64,000 bases of DNA from G963708325 sp963708325 (GCA_963708325.1 OY970203.1:744001-808000); one strand, 5' to 3'. Positions 24,395 through 33,428 are shown, numbered from the stretch's first letter. Notes: generated by a model not told the origin, from the sequence alone. Numbers and translations are program-made.

Positions 24395-25366
24395 TCAGGC
24401 GAGCTGGTCGAAGGTGCACGCGGTCGGCTCTTTGTCCTCCCGCCAGCGCACGACCTTGGCGCCGTGGCGGATGCGGCCGGCGCTGACGTGGTCGAAGCTG
24501 ACCTCGACGACCAGCTCCGGCCGCACCGAGATCCACTCCAGCTCCCGGCCGGAGGCCCAGCGGCTGGGGTCGCCGCTGCCGCGGTCACCGGTCTCGTACG
24601 GCGCCAGCCGCTTCGGCAGCTCCCGCTTCTCCTTCGCACTGAAGCCCGAGGTGTGGCCGACGACGCGCAGCTTGCCGCCGTCGTAGAGGCCGAGGATCAG
24701 CGATCCCAGCGTGCCCTTCTCCTTGCCGGGGCGCCAGCCGACCACCACGCAGTCGATCGTCCGCAGCCGCTTCACCTTCACCATCCCCTTGCGCTCGCCT
24801 GGCCGGTAGGGGGCGTCCAGCCGCTTCGCGATAACGCCCTCCCCCGACGCGAGCCACGGCTCGGCTTCGGCCGGCTCGGCGACGAGCGGCGTCAGCTCGA
24901 CCGAGCCGACCGCCTTGCGGCGCTTGCCGCCGCCGAGCTCGACGATCGCCGCCTCGAGCGCTGCCCGCCGCTCCGCGAACGGCTTGGCTAGCAGCTTGGC
25001 CCGGTCGCGGGCCAGGAGGTCGAAGGCGCGAAGGCGCGCCGGCGTCCGCTCGGCGAGCATCCGCACGCGCGACTCGGCCGGGTGGAGGCGGTTCTGGAGG
25101 GCGTCGAACTCCTCGCGCCCATCGGCGTCGAGGATGACCAGCTCCCCGTCGAGCACGTAGCGACCGGGGGGCAGCTCGACCTCGGGAAAGTAGCGGCGCA
25201 GCGGCCTGCCGTTGCGCGACTGCAGGAAGACGTCCTCGCCGTCCACGAACGCGAGCGCGCGGAAGCCGTCGTACTTGGGCTCGTAGGCCCACTCCTCGCC
25301 CTGCGGAAGCTCCTTGCGGGAGAGCGCCAGCTGGGGCTTGACCGGTGGCTTCAGCGGCAGCTTCAT
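24395..25366 (-). CDS. ATP-dependent DNA ligase (LigD ligase domain type)
   Basis: A 323-residue nucleotidyltransferase. The adenylated lysine is Lys31 in EPKYDGFRAL; VLDGELVILD, FDLLA, ASGEGVIAKRLD and KGMVKVKRLRTIDCVVVGWR are the other ligase motifs; the OB-fold domain follows and ends near VSFDHVSAGRIRHGAKVVRW. It corresponds to the ligase part of LigD as a separate protein and should act with the polymerase at 22379 in end joining. The start ATG at 25366 lies within a copy of the dispersed 52-bp repeat, so the repeat forms its 5' leader. Confidence 0.92.
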   Translation of the reverse strand: MKLPLKPPVKPQLALSRKELPQGEEWAYEPKYDGFRALAFVDGEDVFLQSRNGRPLRRYFPEVELPPGRYVLDGELVILDADGREEFDALQNRLHPAESRVRMLAERTPARLRAFDLLARDRAKLLAKPFAERRAALEAAIVELGGGKRRKAVGSVELTPLVAEPAEAEPWLASGEGVIAKRLDAPYRPGERKGMVKVKRLRTIDCVVVGWRPGKEKGTLGSLILGLYDGGKLRVVGHTSGFSAKEKRELPKRLAPYETGDRGSGDPSRWASGRELEWISVRPELVVEVSFDHVSAGRIRHGAKVVRWREDKEPTACTFDQLA

Positions 25367-25409
25367 GATTCCGGCGCCGAGCGCGCAGCGTGAGGCGGCT
25401 GGCAGGTGG
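25364..25409 (-). repeat. Single diverged copy of the 52-bp repeat
   Basis: It aligns with the array at 12464-12609 over CATGATTCC, GGCGCCGAgCGCGCAGCGTG, AGGCG and GGCAGGTGG, lacking two bases (TT) and with a few substitutions. The CAT at its edge is the start codon (ATG, minus strand) of the DNA ligase gene. Confidence 0.85.
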
Positions 25410-25444
25410 ATTTGATGTTCCGATCGTATTGCGAGACTGGGCCC

Positions 25445-26665
25445 GTGCCCTCCCAGCCGCCGCGAGAGTGCGATCTCGCCGTCGTCGGCGGCGGGATCAT
25501 CGGCCTGGCGACCGCCCGCGAGCTGCTCGCCCGCCATCGGGACGCCTCACTGGTGCTGCTCGAGCGCGAGCCCAGCCTTGGCGCGCATCAGACCTCCCAC
25601 TCCAGCGGCGTCATCCACGCCGGGATCTACTACCGCCCCGGCTCGTTGAAGGCGCAGCTCTGCGTCAGCGGCGCCCGGGAGCTGTACGACTACTGCGCCG
25701 AGCACGGCATTGCCGCCGAGCGCACCGGCAAGCTGATCGTGGCGGCATCCGAGGCCGAGCTGGGCGCCCTGGACGAGCTCGAGCGGCGCGGGCGCGAGAA
25801 CGCCGTGCCGGGCCTGCGGCGAGTCGGCGCCGGCGAGATCGCCGAGATCGAGCCGCACGCCGCCGGGATCGCGGCCCTTCACTCGCCCGCCACCGGCGTC
25901 GTCGACTTCGCCGCCGTCGCCCGCCGCCTTGCCGCCGACGTCGAGACCGCCGGCGGGCGGGTCGCCACCGGCTGCGGCGTCCACGGGATCGCCGTGGAGC
26001 GCGACCGCGTCGTCCTTCGCCATGCCGGCGGGGAGACCCGCGCCTCCGGGGCCGTCCTCTGCGCGGGCGCCTGGTCGGATCGGCTCGCCGTCGCCGCCGG
26101 CGCCCCGCGCGACCCGCGGATCGTCCCCTTCCGGGGCGGCTACCTGCGGCTGCGGCCGGAGCGGCGAGATCTGGTCCGGGCGAGCATCTACCCCGTTCCC
26201 GACCCGGACCTGCCCTTCCTCGGGGCGCACCTGAGCCGCACGATCGACGGCGAGGTGCTGCTCGGGCCGTCGGCGCTGATGGCGGCGGCACGAGACGCCT
26301 ACCGAGTCGGCCGGGTGCGGCCGCGCGACCTCGTCTCCACCCTCGCCTGGCCGGGGACCTGGCGCCTCGCCCGCCGCTGGTGGCGCACCGGCCTGACGGA
26401 GGTCCGCCGCGCCGCCAGCCGCCGCGCCTTCGCCGCCGAGCTCGCCCGTTACGTGCCGGAGCTGACCGTCGCCGACGTCCTCCCCGGCCCCGCCGGCGTC
26501 CGCGCGCAGGCGCTGGGCCGCGACGGCACGCTGGTCGACGACTTCGTCGTCCACGTCACCGAGCGCGCCCTGCACGTCCGCAACGCCCCCTCCCCCGCCG
26601 CCACCTCGTCCCTCGCGCTGGCGCGCCTGATCGCCGACCGCGCCGAGCGCGAGCTGGGCATCTGA
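25445..26665 (+). CDS. lhgO: L-2-hydroxyglutarate oxidase
   Basis: A 406-residue FAD enzyme of the DAO/glycine-oxidase fold oxidising L-2-hydroxyglutarate to 2-oxoglutarate. The FAD motif is CDLAVVGGGIIGLATAREL near residue 10. The family signature HSSGVIHAGIYYRPGS, then LKAQLC, follows at about 50-70. GPAGVRAQALGRDGTLVDDF near the C-terminus is also typical. The frame is open further upstream (ATG 25406 or 25415), but the GTG at 25445 matches the family start. GAGACT lies 8 nt before it as a possible -10. Confidence 0.88.
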   Translation: MPSQPPRECDLAVVGGGIIGLATARELLARHRDASLVLLEREPSLGAHQTSHSSGVIHAGIYYRPGSLKAQLCVSGARELYDYCAEHGIAAERTGKLIVAASEAELGALDELERRGRENAVPGLRRVGAGEIAEIEPHAAGIAALHSPATGVVDFAAVARRLAADVETAGGRVATGCGVHGIAVERDRVVLRHAGGETRASGAVLCAGAWSDRLAVAAGAPRDPRIVPFRGGYLRLRPERRDLVRASIYPVPDPDLPFLGAHLSRTIDGEVLLGPSALMAAARDAYRVGRVRPRDLVSTLAWPGTWRLARRWWRTGLTEVRRAASRRAFAAELARYVPELTVADVLPGPAGVRAQALGRDGTLVDDFVVHVTERALHVRNAPSPAATSSLALARLIADRAERELGI

Positions 26666-26699
26666 GCGCCCCGGGGTTGACGCCGCTGGAGCGGCGACA

Positions 26700-26705
26700 T
26701 AGCGT
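26700..26705 (+). promoter_or_regulatory. -10 element (TAGCGT) of the delta-60 gene
   Basis: TAGCGT ends 7 nt before the ATG at 26713. Confidence 0.4.
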
Positions 26706-26712
26706 TGGCCCG

Positions 26713-28083
26713 ATGAACACGCCGGGGAGGGCAGCGACGGCACGGAAGCCGGCCATGGCCGTGGTGGCCGCATGCTGCATCCTGGCCGCCGCGATCCTCG
26801 CCGCCGCCGCGTTCGCCGCCGCCGGCGACCTCGACCAGGGCTTCTCGGGCGACGGGAAGAAGACGTTCGGGTTCCGGCCCGGCGCCATCACCGACAACGC
26901 ATTCGGCGTCGTGGCCGAGGGCAACGGCAAGATCGTCGTCGGCGGCTACACCATCCCGGACGGGATCGACGCCCGGTTCGCGGTCGCCCGGCTCAACCCC
27001 GGCGGCGGCTTCGACCAGACATTCGCCGGCGACGGACGGCGGACTTTCCTCTTCGGCGACGGCACCGACCCCGAGTACGGCGCGGCGATCGCCGTACAGC
27101 CGAACGGCAGAATCCTCATCGTGGGCAGCGTGAGCACCGGTGCAGGGTTCAGCGTCGGCGTGGCCCGCCTGAAGGGCGACGGGACCCTCGACCACAGCTT
27201 CGCCGGCGACGGCCGCAAGACCTTCGCGTTCCCGGGCGCGAATTTTTTTCCTCCGGACGACGAGCCGACCCGGGTGGCGGTGCAGTCGAACGGCAAGATC
27301 GTGATCGCCGGGTACTCGGCGCGGACCGGCGGCGCCCGCGACATGGCGGTCGCCCGGCTGAAGACGGACGGAAGCTTCGACCACACCTTCTCCGCCGACG
27401 GCCGCCTCACCTTCGGGTTCGGCAACGGCGCCCGTGACGACGAGGCCCGCGGGCTCGCGATCCAGCCGGACGGCAGGATCGTGCTCGGCGGCCTCTCCGT
27501 CGGCCCCGGCCCGAACACGGACTTCGCCATCGCGCGGCTGAACCCCGGTGGCGGTTTCGACCAGACGTTCTCCGGCGACGGGCGGCGCACCTTCGGCTTC
27601 GGCAACGGCCGGCGGGACGACTTCGGCAACGACCTTGCGCTGCAGGGGGACGGCCGGGCCGTGATCGTCGGGCAGTCCTACCAGGCGGGCAAGGGCTCCG
27701 AGTGGGCGGTCGCACGCCTGACCCTGAACGGCGGCCTGGACCCGGGCTTCTCCGGCGACGGCAGGCGGATCGTCGGATTCGGAAACGGGGGGAAGTTCGA
27801 CGTCGCCGCGTCCATTGCGCCTGCCGGCGGCAGGATCGTCCTCGCCGGACTCGTCACGCGCCCCGCAACCTTCGAGGACTTCGCCGCCGTCCGACTGAAT
27901 GGAAGCGGCGGGCTCGATCCGAGCTTCTCGGGCGACGGGCGGCGGGTGATCGCCCTCGGCGGTGGCAGCGACCAGGCCGGGGGCGTTGCGATCCAGAGAA
28001 ACGGACGGATCGTCGTGGCCGGGGAGACATACCAGGGGGCCGCGGACACCGAGTTCGGCGTCGTCCGCCTGCTGGGGGACTGA
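26713..28083 (+). CDS. Secreted delta-60 repeat protein
   Basis: A 456-residue exported protein. It has a signal peptide (basic N-terminus, then AMAVVAACCILAAAILAAAA and cleavage near AFAAAG). The mature part consists of seven ~57-residue delta-60 repeats, each with a core such as GGFDQTFSGDGRRTFGF and a second strand AIQPDGRIVLGGLS. The repeats probably form a beta-propeller. No catalytic motif is seen. Similar proteins are widespread in environmental bacteria with unknown role; surface adhesion or ligand binding is a guess. Confidence 0.85.
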   Translation: MNTPGRAATARKPAMAVVAACCILAAAILAAAAFAAAGDLDQGFSGDGKKTFGFRPGAITDNAFGVVAEGNGKIVVGGYTIPDGIDARFAVARLNPGGGFDQTFAGDGRRTFLFGDGTDPEYGAAIAVQPNGRILIVGSVSTGAGFSVGVARLKGDGTLDHSFAGDGRKTFAFPGANFFPPDDEPTRVAVQSNGKIVIAGYSARTGGARDMAVARLKTDGSFDHTFSADGRLTFGFGNGARDDEARGLAIQPDGRIVLGGLSVGPGPNTDFAIARLNPGGGFDQTFSGDGRRTFGFGNGRRDDFGNDLALQGDGRAVIVGQSYQAGKGSEWAVARLTLNGGLDPGFSGDGRRIVGFGNGGKFDVAASIAPAGGRIVLAGLVTRPATFEDFAAVRLNGSGGLDPSFSGDGRRVIALGGGSDQAGGVAIQRNGRIVVAGETYQGAADTEFGVVRLLGD

Positions 28084-28112
28084 GCGCCGCCGGATCGCGG
28101 CCGAGCCCGACG

Positions 28113-29261
28113 TTAGGGCGCTTGCCGCGGCACCGGCACGATCCCGCGCCCCCGGCCGACCACCGACACCGTGCGCCGGTACGAGGCGCGGGCGGTGGCG
28201 CGGTCGAGGTCGCCGCGGCGAGCCGCGCGGCCGACAGCGACCACCCTGTAGTCGGGACGGCGGACGATCGTCGGCACGTATCGCACGCCGGTCACGCGCG
28301 CGCGACCGCCACGCACCTTGATCGAGAGGAGCACGATCACGCCGTCCTGCGTCCCGGCCGGACAGCAGGCGGCGCTCTGGCCCGAGATCAGGTTGCCGTC
28401 GCTGAACACGACCGGCATCCCGTCGACGCGGCGGATCGGCTCGACGACGTGCGGCCCCTGGCCGACCAGGGCGGTGACGCCATGGGGCGCGAGGCGGCGG
28501 GCGAGGGCGATCTGCTGCGGGTCGGGCTGCGATGCGTACTCGCCGCCCCAGTGGACGTTGACGATCACCGCGTCGGCGCCGCGGGCGCGGGCGCGCCGTA
28601 CGTCGGCGACGATCCGTTCGCCGCGGGCGAGCGCGAGCGACCAGCGATGCGGCACGGGATTGCCGTTGGTCTGCCGCGTGTAGGCGAGGAACGCGACCTT
28701 CACCCCGCGCACCCGTAGGATCAGCGTGCGGCGGCGGGCGGCTGCGGAGCGGTAAGAGCCGGTGTGCGGCACGCCGGCTCGGTCCAGCGCCCGGCCCGTC
28801 GAGTCGATCCCGGCCTGACCGTGGTCGAGCGAGTGGTTGGAGGCGGTGTCGCAGGCGTCCCAGCCGGTCTTGCGGATCGCCCCGGCCAGCGCGACCGGCG
28901 TGCTGAACACCGGGTAGCCGTGCGGCGGCCCGGGCACGAGCGTCGTTTCGACGTGGCAGAGGGCGAGGTCGGCTCCGGCCACGTAGGGCCTGATCGGCGC
29001 GAACAGGGCGCCGAAGTCGTACCGGCCCCTGCCCGCCGCCAGGGCGCTCTCCCAGACCGGCGCATGCGCCAGGAGGTCACCGCTGACGGCCATTGTGAAG
29101 CGCACCGGCCGCGGGCGGTGGGTGGGCGCGCGACTCGCGGGGCGTCCAGGCTCCGGCTCGCCGCCCCCGCGCTCGAGGCGAGTCGCGAGCCACGCCGCCG
29201 AGGCCGCCAGGGCGACGGCGAGCGCGACGGCGGCGACGGCGGCGCGGCGGCGCCCGCTCAC
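28113..29261 (-). CDS. CapA family poly-gamma-glutamate/calcineurin-like protein
   Basis: A 382-residue protein with an N-terminal membrane anchor (residues 5-26) followed by a CapA-type metallophosphatase-like domain: VSGDLLAH (first metal motif), LALCHVETTL, DTASNHSLDHGQAGIDST, GVKVAFLAYT and IVNVHWGGEY. CapA proteins help poly-gamma-glutamate export, but no capBC genes are here, so that product should not be assumed. The ATG overlaps the stop of the upstream MBL-fold gene by 4 bp, so the two are coupled. Acts outside the membrane. Confidence 0.85.
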   Translation of the reverse strand: MSGRRRAAVAAVALAVALAASAAWLATRLERGGGEPEPGRPASRAPTHRPRPVRFTMAVSGDLLAHAPVWESALAAGRGRYDFGALFAPIRPYVAGADLALCHVETTLVPGPPHGYPVFSTPVALAGAIRKTGWDACDTASNHSLDHGQAGIDSTGRALDRAGVPHTGSYRSAAARRRTLILRVRGVKVAFLAYTRQTNGNPVPHRWSLALARGERIVADVRRARARGADAVIVNVHWGGEYASQPDPQQIALARRLAPHGVTALVGQGPHVVEPIRRVDGMPVVFSDGNLISGQSAACCPAGTQDGVIVLLSIKVRGGRARVTGVRYVPTIVRRPDYRVVAVGRAARRGDLDRATARASYRRTVSVVGRGRGIVPVPRQAP

Positions 29262-30028
29262 CGCGGCAGCTCGGCCGTCTCGCCCGGGGCGAGCACGCGT
29301 ACGTCGACCTCGGGCGCGAGCCGCCTCGCGTGGGCGGCGAAGCTGCGCCCGGGCGCCTCGAGGTGGCCGTGCCAGAAGCGTCCGATGCCGAGCAGGGCGA
29401 GCGCCCCCCAGTGCACCGGGATCGCCATCCGCGGCCGCAGCAGGGCGAGCGCCTGCGCCGCGGTCTCCGGATCGAGGTGCCCCTCGCCGGGCTTCGGGCC
29501 CCAGCCCCAGACCGGAAGCAGGGCGACGTCGAGCCCGGGACCCAGCTCAACCATCCCTGCGAACAGCTCCGTGTCGCCGGCGTAGTAGACGCGGGCCGAG
29601 CCCTCCAGCAGGTACCCCACCGCCCCGGCCCCGCCGATCCCGAACATGCGGCCGCCGCGGTGGTGCGCCTCGACGCCGCGTACCTGCACCCCGGCGAGGG
29701 TCGTCGTGCCTCCGGGAGCCAGCTCGGTGACGCTGGTAAAGCGGCGCCGCCGCAGGAGCGAGCCGGCCCCCTCCGGGACGACGATCGGCGGGTCTCCCAG
29801 GGCGCGTAGGGACGGCAGGTCGAGGTGGTCGCGATGCAGGTGCGAGATCAGCACACCGTCCACGCGGCCGAGGCGGGCCCGATCGACGCCGCCGTGGCGC
29901 CGCAGCACGACCAGGAGGCCGTCACGGAGCAGCGGGTCGGTGACGATCCGGGCCTCGCCCGTGTCGATCAGCGCCGTGGCGTGGCCCGCGAAGGTGATCG
30001 CGGCCGGCGCGCCGCGGCTGTGCTCCAC
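29258..30028 (-). CDS. MBL-fold metal-dependent hydrolase (UlaG/NAPE-PLD-like)
   Basis: A 256-residue cytosolic metallo-beta-lactamase-fold protein: THAT motif variant FAGHATALIDTGEARIVTDP, metal site ISHLHRDHLDLPSL, YYAGDTELF and IPVHWGALAL. This arrangement fits the UlaG/NAPE-PLD-like branch. The GTG start at 30028 is 22 bp from the divergent acyl-CoA dehydrogenase start and has TATTAT 7 nt upstream. Coupled to the capA-like gene downstream. Substrate unknown. Confidence 0.87.
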   Translation of the reverse strand: MEHSRGAPAAITFAGHATALIDTGEARIVTDPLLRDGLLVVLRRHGGVDRARLGRVDGVLISHLHRDHLDLPSLRALGDPPIVVPEGAGSLLRRRRFTSVTELAPGGTTTLAGVQVRGVEAHHRGGRMFGIGGAGAVGYLLEGSARVYYAGDTELFAGMVELGPGLDVALLPVWGWGPKPGEGHLDPETAAQALALLRPRMAIPVHWGALALLGIGRFWHGHLEAPGRSFAAHARRLAPEVDVRVLAPGETAELPR

Positions 30029-30034
30029 GGGCCC

Positions 30035-30044
30035 GATAATAATC
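30035..30044. promoter_or_regulatory. Shared bidirectional -10 (GATAATAATC)
   Basis: The 22-bp gap between two divergent GTG starts holds GATAATAATC. On the plus strand GATAAT (30035-30040) is 10 nt from GTG 30051; on the minus strand TATTAT (30041-30036) is 7 nt from GTG 30028. Both transcripts would be leaderless or nearly so. Confidence 0.55.
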
Positions 30045-30050
30045 CCGCCC

Positions 30051-31799
30051 GTGGAAGCCGCCACCACCGAGCCCGAGCAGAGCGAGGCCGTCTCCTCGTT
30101 CACCAAGTCGCTGTTCCTCGGCGAGATCCACGAGGAGATGGTGTTCCCGTATCCAAAGCCGGATCCGGAGGAGCAGGACCGGATCCGGGCGCTGAACGCG
30201 GCCGCGCGGGAAATCGGCGATCGGCTCGACCCGCACGAGATCGAGGAGAAGCGCTGGCTCGGCGACGACGTGGTCCGCGAACTGGGGGAGCGCGGGCTGT
30301 GCGGGCTCTACGTCCCCGAGCAGTACGGAGGGCAGGGGCTGTCGCAGACGGGTTACGCACGCGTGTTCGAGACCTTCGCCCAGATCGACGCGACGCTCTC
30401 GATCGTGATGGGCGTGCACCAGTCGATCGGGTTCAAGGGCATCGTCATGTTCGGCTCCGACGAGCAGAAGCAGCGCTTCCTCCCGGACCTCGCGACCGGG
30501 CGCAAGCTGGCCGGCTTCGCCCTGACCGAACCCAACGCCGGCTCGGACGCCTACAACATCGAGTCACGCGCCGTGCTGCAGCCGGACGGCTCCTGGAAGC
30601 TGAACGGCGAGAAGCGCTATATCGGAAACGGCAGCAAGGGCGACGTCTTCACGGCCTTCGCCCGCGCCGAGGTTGGCGGCAAGGACCGCCACATCGCCCT
30701 GATCCTCGAGAAGGGGATGAAGGGATTCGAGGTGGGCGAGCGCTTCGACACGATGGGACTGCGCGGCAACGACCTGCGCCGCCTCTACTTCCGCGACGTC
30801 CGCGTGCCGCCGGAGAACGTGCTCGGCGAGCCCGGCGAGGGCTTCCATATCGCGATGGAGATCCTCAACAACGGCCGGATCGGGCTCGGAACGGGGTCGG
30901 TGGGCGCCGCCAAGGGGCTGCTCGACCTCGCGATCGACCACGTCAAGGAGCGCCACCAGTTCGGCCGCCCGCTGGCCGACTTCGAGATGGTCCAGGACAA
31001 GATCGGCTGGATGGTCTCCTACCTGTTCGGGCTGGAGTCGATGGCGTATCTGACCTGCGGCCTGGTCGACGCCGGCGTCAGCGACTACTCGCTGGAGTCG
31101 GCGATCTGCAAGGTGGCGGGGACGGAGTTCCTCTGGTACCTGGCAAACCGTGCGATGCAGCTGAAGGGCGGCGCCGGCTACATGAAGGACGAGCCCTACG
31201 AGAAGGTGCTGCGCGACATCCGCATCTTCCCGATCTTCGAGGGCGCCAACGACGTCATGCGGGCCTTCGTCGCCCTTTCGGGATTCAAGCCGGTCGGCGA
31301 GAAGCTCTCCGAGCTGGGCGAGATCGGCCTGTCCGACCCGATCGGCTCGATCGGCGTGCTCGCCGACTACGTCGGCGGGCGGGTGAAGCGCCAGGTCGCC
31401 CCCGACAAGGTCTCCGAGGCGCACGCGGAGCTGGAGTCGCACGCCGACGCCGTCTCCGACCAGGTCAAGGAGCTGGCCACGGTGACGGAGAGCCTGCTGC
31501 GAACACACCGCAAGGGGATCATGGAGCGCCAGTTCGAGCAGAAGCGGATCGCCGACGCCGCCGCCGACATCTACGCCCAGATCGCCGTCCTCTCGCGGGT
31601 GAGCGCGATCTTCGACGAGCACGGCGTCGAGCCGTCCGGCCAGGAGCGCTACATCGCCGAGACGTTCTGCGAGCGCGCCGCCGGTCGCGTCCGCTCCAAC
31701 TTCCGCCAGCTCGAGTCCAACGACGACGAGCGCATGACCGCGATCGCCAAGCTCGCCTACAAGCGGGGCGAGTACGGCTACGCGCTGTTCGAGGACTGA
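30051..31799 (+). CDS. Acyl-CoA dehydrogenase (VLCAD/ACAD9-like, long form)
   Basis: A 582-residue flavoenzyme catalysing the first step of acyl-CoA beta-oxidation. ACAD features: GFALTEPNAGSDAYNIESRA (FAD/substrate signature), DTMGLRGNDLRRLYFRDVRV, ERHQFGRPLADFEMVQDKIG, QLKGGAGYMKDEPYEKVLRD and the catalytic Glu region FPIFEGANDVMR. The C-terminal ~180 residues are an extra helical domain as in VLCAD-type enzymes. It starts at GTG 30051 and its 3' end overlaps the convergent MarR gene by 22 bp. Long-chain preference is inferred from the long form. Confidence 0.92.
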   Translation: MEAATTEPEQSEAVSSFTKSLFLGEIHEEMVFPYPKPDPEEQDRIRALNAAAREIGDRLDPHEIEEKRWLGDDVVRELGERGLCGLYVPEQYGGQGLSQTGYARVFETFAQIDATLSIVMGVHQSIGFKGIVMFGSDEQKQRFLPDLATGRKLAGFALTEPNAGSDAYNIESRAVLQPDGSWKLNGEKRYIGNGSKGDVFTAFARAEVGGKDRHIALILEKGMKGFEVGERFDTMGLRGNDLRRLYFRDVRVPPENVLGEPGEGFHIAMEILNNGRIGLGTGSVGAAKGLLDLAIDHVKERHQFGRPLADFEMVQDKIGWMVSYLFGLESMAYLTCGLVDAGVSDYSLESAICKVAGTEFLWYLANRAMQLKGGAGYMKDEPYEKVLRDIRIFPIFEGANDVMRAFVALSGFKPVGEKLSELGEIGLSDPIGSIGVLADYVGGRVKRQVAPDKVSEAHAELESHADAVSDQVKELATVTESLLRTHRKGIMERQFEQKRIADAAADIYAQIAVLSRVSAIFDEHGVEPSGQERYIAETFCERAAGRVRSNFRQLESNDDERMTAIAKLAYKRGEYGYALFED

Positions 31800-32299
31800 G
31801 CCGGGTCCAGCTCGGCGGCTGCGCGGCGGAGGATGTCGCGCAGGGTGCGCTGGTCGTCGGGCGAGAGCGCGAGGATGGGTGGCGGCGGCTCCGACATGCG
31901 GGCCTCGAGCCGCTGGCGAACGCTCCGACCCTCCCTGGTCAGCACCAGTAGCTTGACGCGGCGGTCGTGCTCGGCCGCGGTGCGCTCGACGAGCCCCCGC
32001 TCCTCGAGCCGGTCGACGATGCCGGTGACGTTCGAGTTGTCGCAGGCCAGGTTTCGAGCCAGCTCGCCCATCGGCATCGGCTGATCGAGGGCACGCAGCG
32101 CGATCACGTGCGGCGGGATCAGGTCGAGCTCGCGGGCGATCGCTACGAAGGCCGGGCGCTGGGAGAAGGCGACGCGCTGCAGCAGCACCCAGGCCTCGCT
32201 GGCGAGATCGCCTCCGGCTCCGGCCGCACCGCCGTCCGACGCTCGTCCGGCACGCTCAGCGGATCTCGCCGGATTGCGTTTGGCGGTTTCGACTCCCAT
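31778..32299 (-). CDS. MarR family transcriptional regulator
   Basis: A 173-residue winged-HTH repressor. The HTH is at about 75-110 (MPMGELARNLACDNSNVTGI, VDRLEERGLVERTAAEHDRR) and the wing carries KLLVLTREGRSVRQRLEAR. The first ~35 residues are a low-complexity Ala/Gly stretch. I chose the ATG at 32299. It is divergent from a drug-type ABC exporter operon with a 102-bp intergenic region, so it probably represses that operon (classic MarR arrangement; inference). Confidence 0.87.
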   Translation of the reverse strand: MGVETAKRNPARSAERAGRASDGGAAGAGGDLASEAWVLLQRVAFSQRPAFVAIARELDLIPPHVIALRALDQPMPMGELARNLACDNSNVTGIVDRLEERGLVERTAAEHDRRVKLLVLTREGRSVRQRLEARMSEPPPPILALSPDDQRTLRDILRRAAAELDPAQSSNSA

Positions 32300-32401
32300 C
32301 GACAAGGGGAGAATACTGTAGCGGGGCGATATTTGCTAGCCTCAACCTTCGAGGGCGACCGGCATCGCGTCGCCCGGACGAACCGCCCGGAAGGAGATCG
32401 G
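32300..32401. promoter_or_regulatory. Divergent control region between MarR and ABC exporter
   Basis: A region with unusually AT-rich patches (AGAATACTGTA, CGATATTTGCTAG). TATTCT on the minus strand is 10 nt from the MarR start. AATACTG and CGATATT may be weak half-sites of an operator. The exporter ATG has a good Shine-Dalgarno, GGAAGGAG, at about 32389-32396. Confidence 0.35.
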
Positions 32402-33421
32402 ATGACCGCGGGAGATCAATCGGCGACCGGCACCGGGATCGAGGCACAGGGCCTGGTCCGCGAGTTCAAGAACGGCCCGCGCGCCGTCGACGGCATCGAC
32501 CTCGAGGTTCCGCCCGGGGAGATCTACGGGTTTCTCGGCCCCAACGGCGCCGGCAAGTCGACCACCGTCCACATGCTGACCACGCTGCTTCCCCCCACCG
32601 CCGGGACGGGCCGGGTGGCGGGCCACGACATCGTCAGCGAGGGCCCGGCGGTTCGCGACGCGATCGGCGCCGCCCTCCAGGAGGCCGCGCTCGATGCCCT
32701 GCTCACCGGCCGCGAGCACATGAAGCTCCAGGGTGGCCTCCACGGCCTTTCCGCCGGCGAGATCGAGCGCCGCGGCGACGCCCTGCTGGCGCAGGTCGGC
32801 CTGGCCGAGGCCGCCGACCGCCGCGTCGGCGGGTACTCGGGCGGGATGAAGCGGCGGCTGGACCTCGCGCTCGCGCTCGTCCACGAGCCGCGGATCCTGT
32901 TCCTGGACGAGCCCACGACCGGCCTCGACGTGCAGAGCCGGGCGGCCGTGTGGGACGAGGTCGCCCGCCTCGCCCGCGACGACGGCGTCACGGTGTTCCT
33001 CACGACGCAGTACCTCGAGGAGGCTGATTCGCTCGCCGACCGGGTCGGGATCATCGATCGCGGCCGGATCGTCGCGGAGGGCACTCCCGCCGACCTGAAG
33101 GCGCAGATCGGACGCCCCACGATCGAGGCCGTGCCCGCGGATGGCGCCGGCGTCGAGCAGGTCGGAGCCGTGCTCGAGCGGTTCGGCGAGCCCCTGCCGG
33201 CCGCGCGCGGCGCCGCCGCCGTGCGACTCGCCGACGGCACCGAGGAGCTGGCCGAGGTCATCCGCAGGCTGGACAGGGAGGGCATCAAGGTGGCCGACCT
33301 CAAGCTGCACGCGCCGAGCCTGGACGATGTGTTCCTCGCCAAGACCGGCCGCTCGCTGGAGGGCGCAGGAGACGGCGACGGGGCCGCGAACGGCGCCGGC
33401 CGGCGCGAGGCGATCTCGTAG
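32402..33421 (+). CDS. ABC transporter ATP-binding protein (DrrA type)
   Basis: A 339-residue cytosolic ATPase. Walker A is GPNGAGKSTT (residues 46-55), the signature is YSGGMKRRLDLALALVHEP, Walker B/D-loop is ILFLDEPTTGLDVQSR and the H-loop is TVFLTTQYLEEAD. The C-terminal extension (from ~220) matches the DrrA daunorubicin-resistance group. Forms an operon with two ABC-2 permeases downstream (8-bp gap, then 4-bp overlap). Likely exports a hydrophobic compound under control of the divergent MarR regulator. Confidence 0.93.
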   Translation: MTAGDQSATGTGIEAQGLVREFKNGPRAVDGIDLEVPPGEIYGFLGPNGAGKSTTVHMLTTLLPPTAGTGRVAGHDIVSEGPAVRDAIGAALQEAALDALLTGREHMKLQGGLHGLSAGEIERRGDALLAQVGLAEAADRRVGGYSGGMKRRLDLALALVHEPRILFLDEPTTGLDVQSRAAVWDEVARLARDDGVTVFLTTQYLEEADSLADRVGIIDRGRIVAEGTPADLKAQIGRPTIEAVPADGAGVEQVGAVLERFGEPLPAARGAAAVRLADGTEELAEVIRRLDREGIKVADLKLHAPSLDDVFLAKTGRSLEGAGDGDGAANGAGRREAIS

Positions 33422-33428
33422 CCGATCG

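Noticed and set aside
28113..29261. Poly-gamma-glutamate capsule locus
   Set aside because: Only a CapA-like protein is present; capB, capC and a synthetase are absent, so the polymer cannot be inferred.
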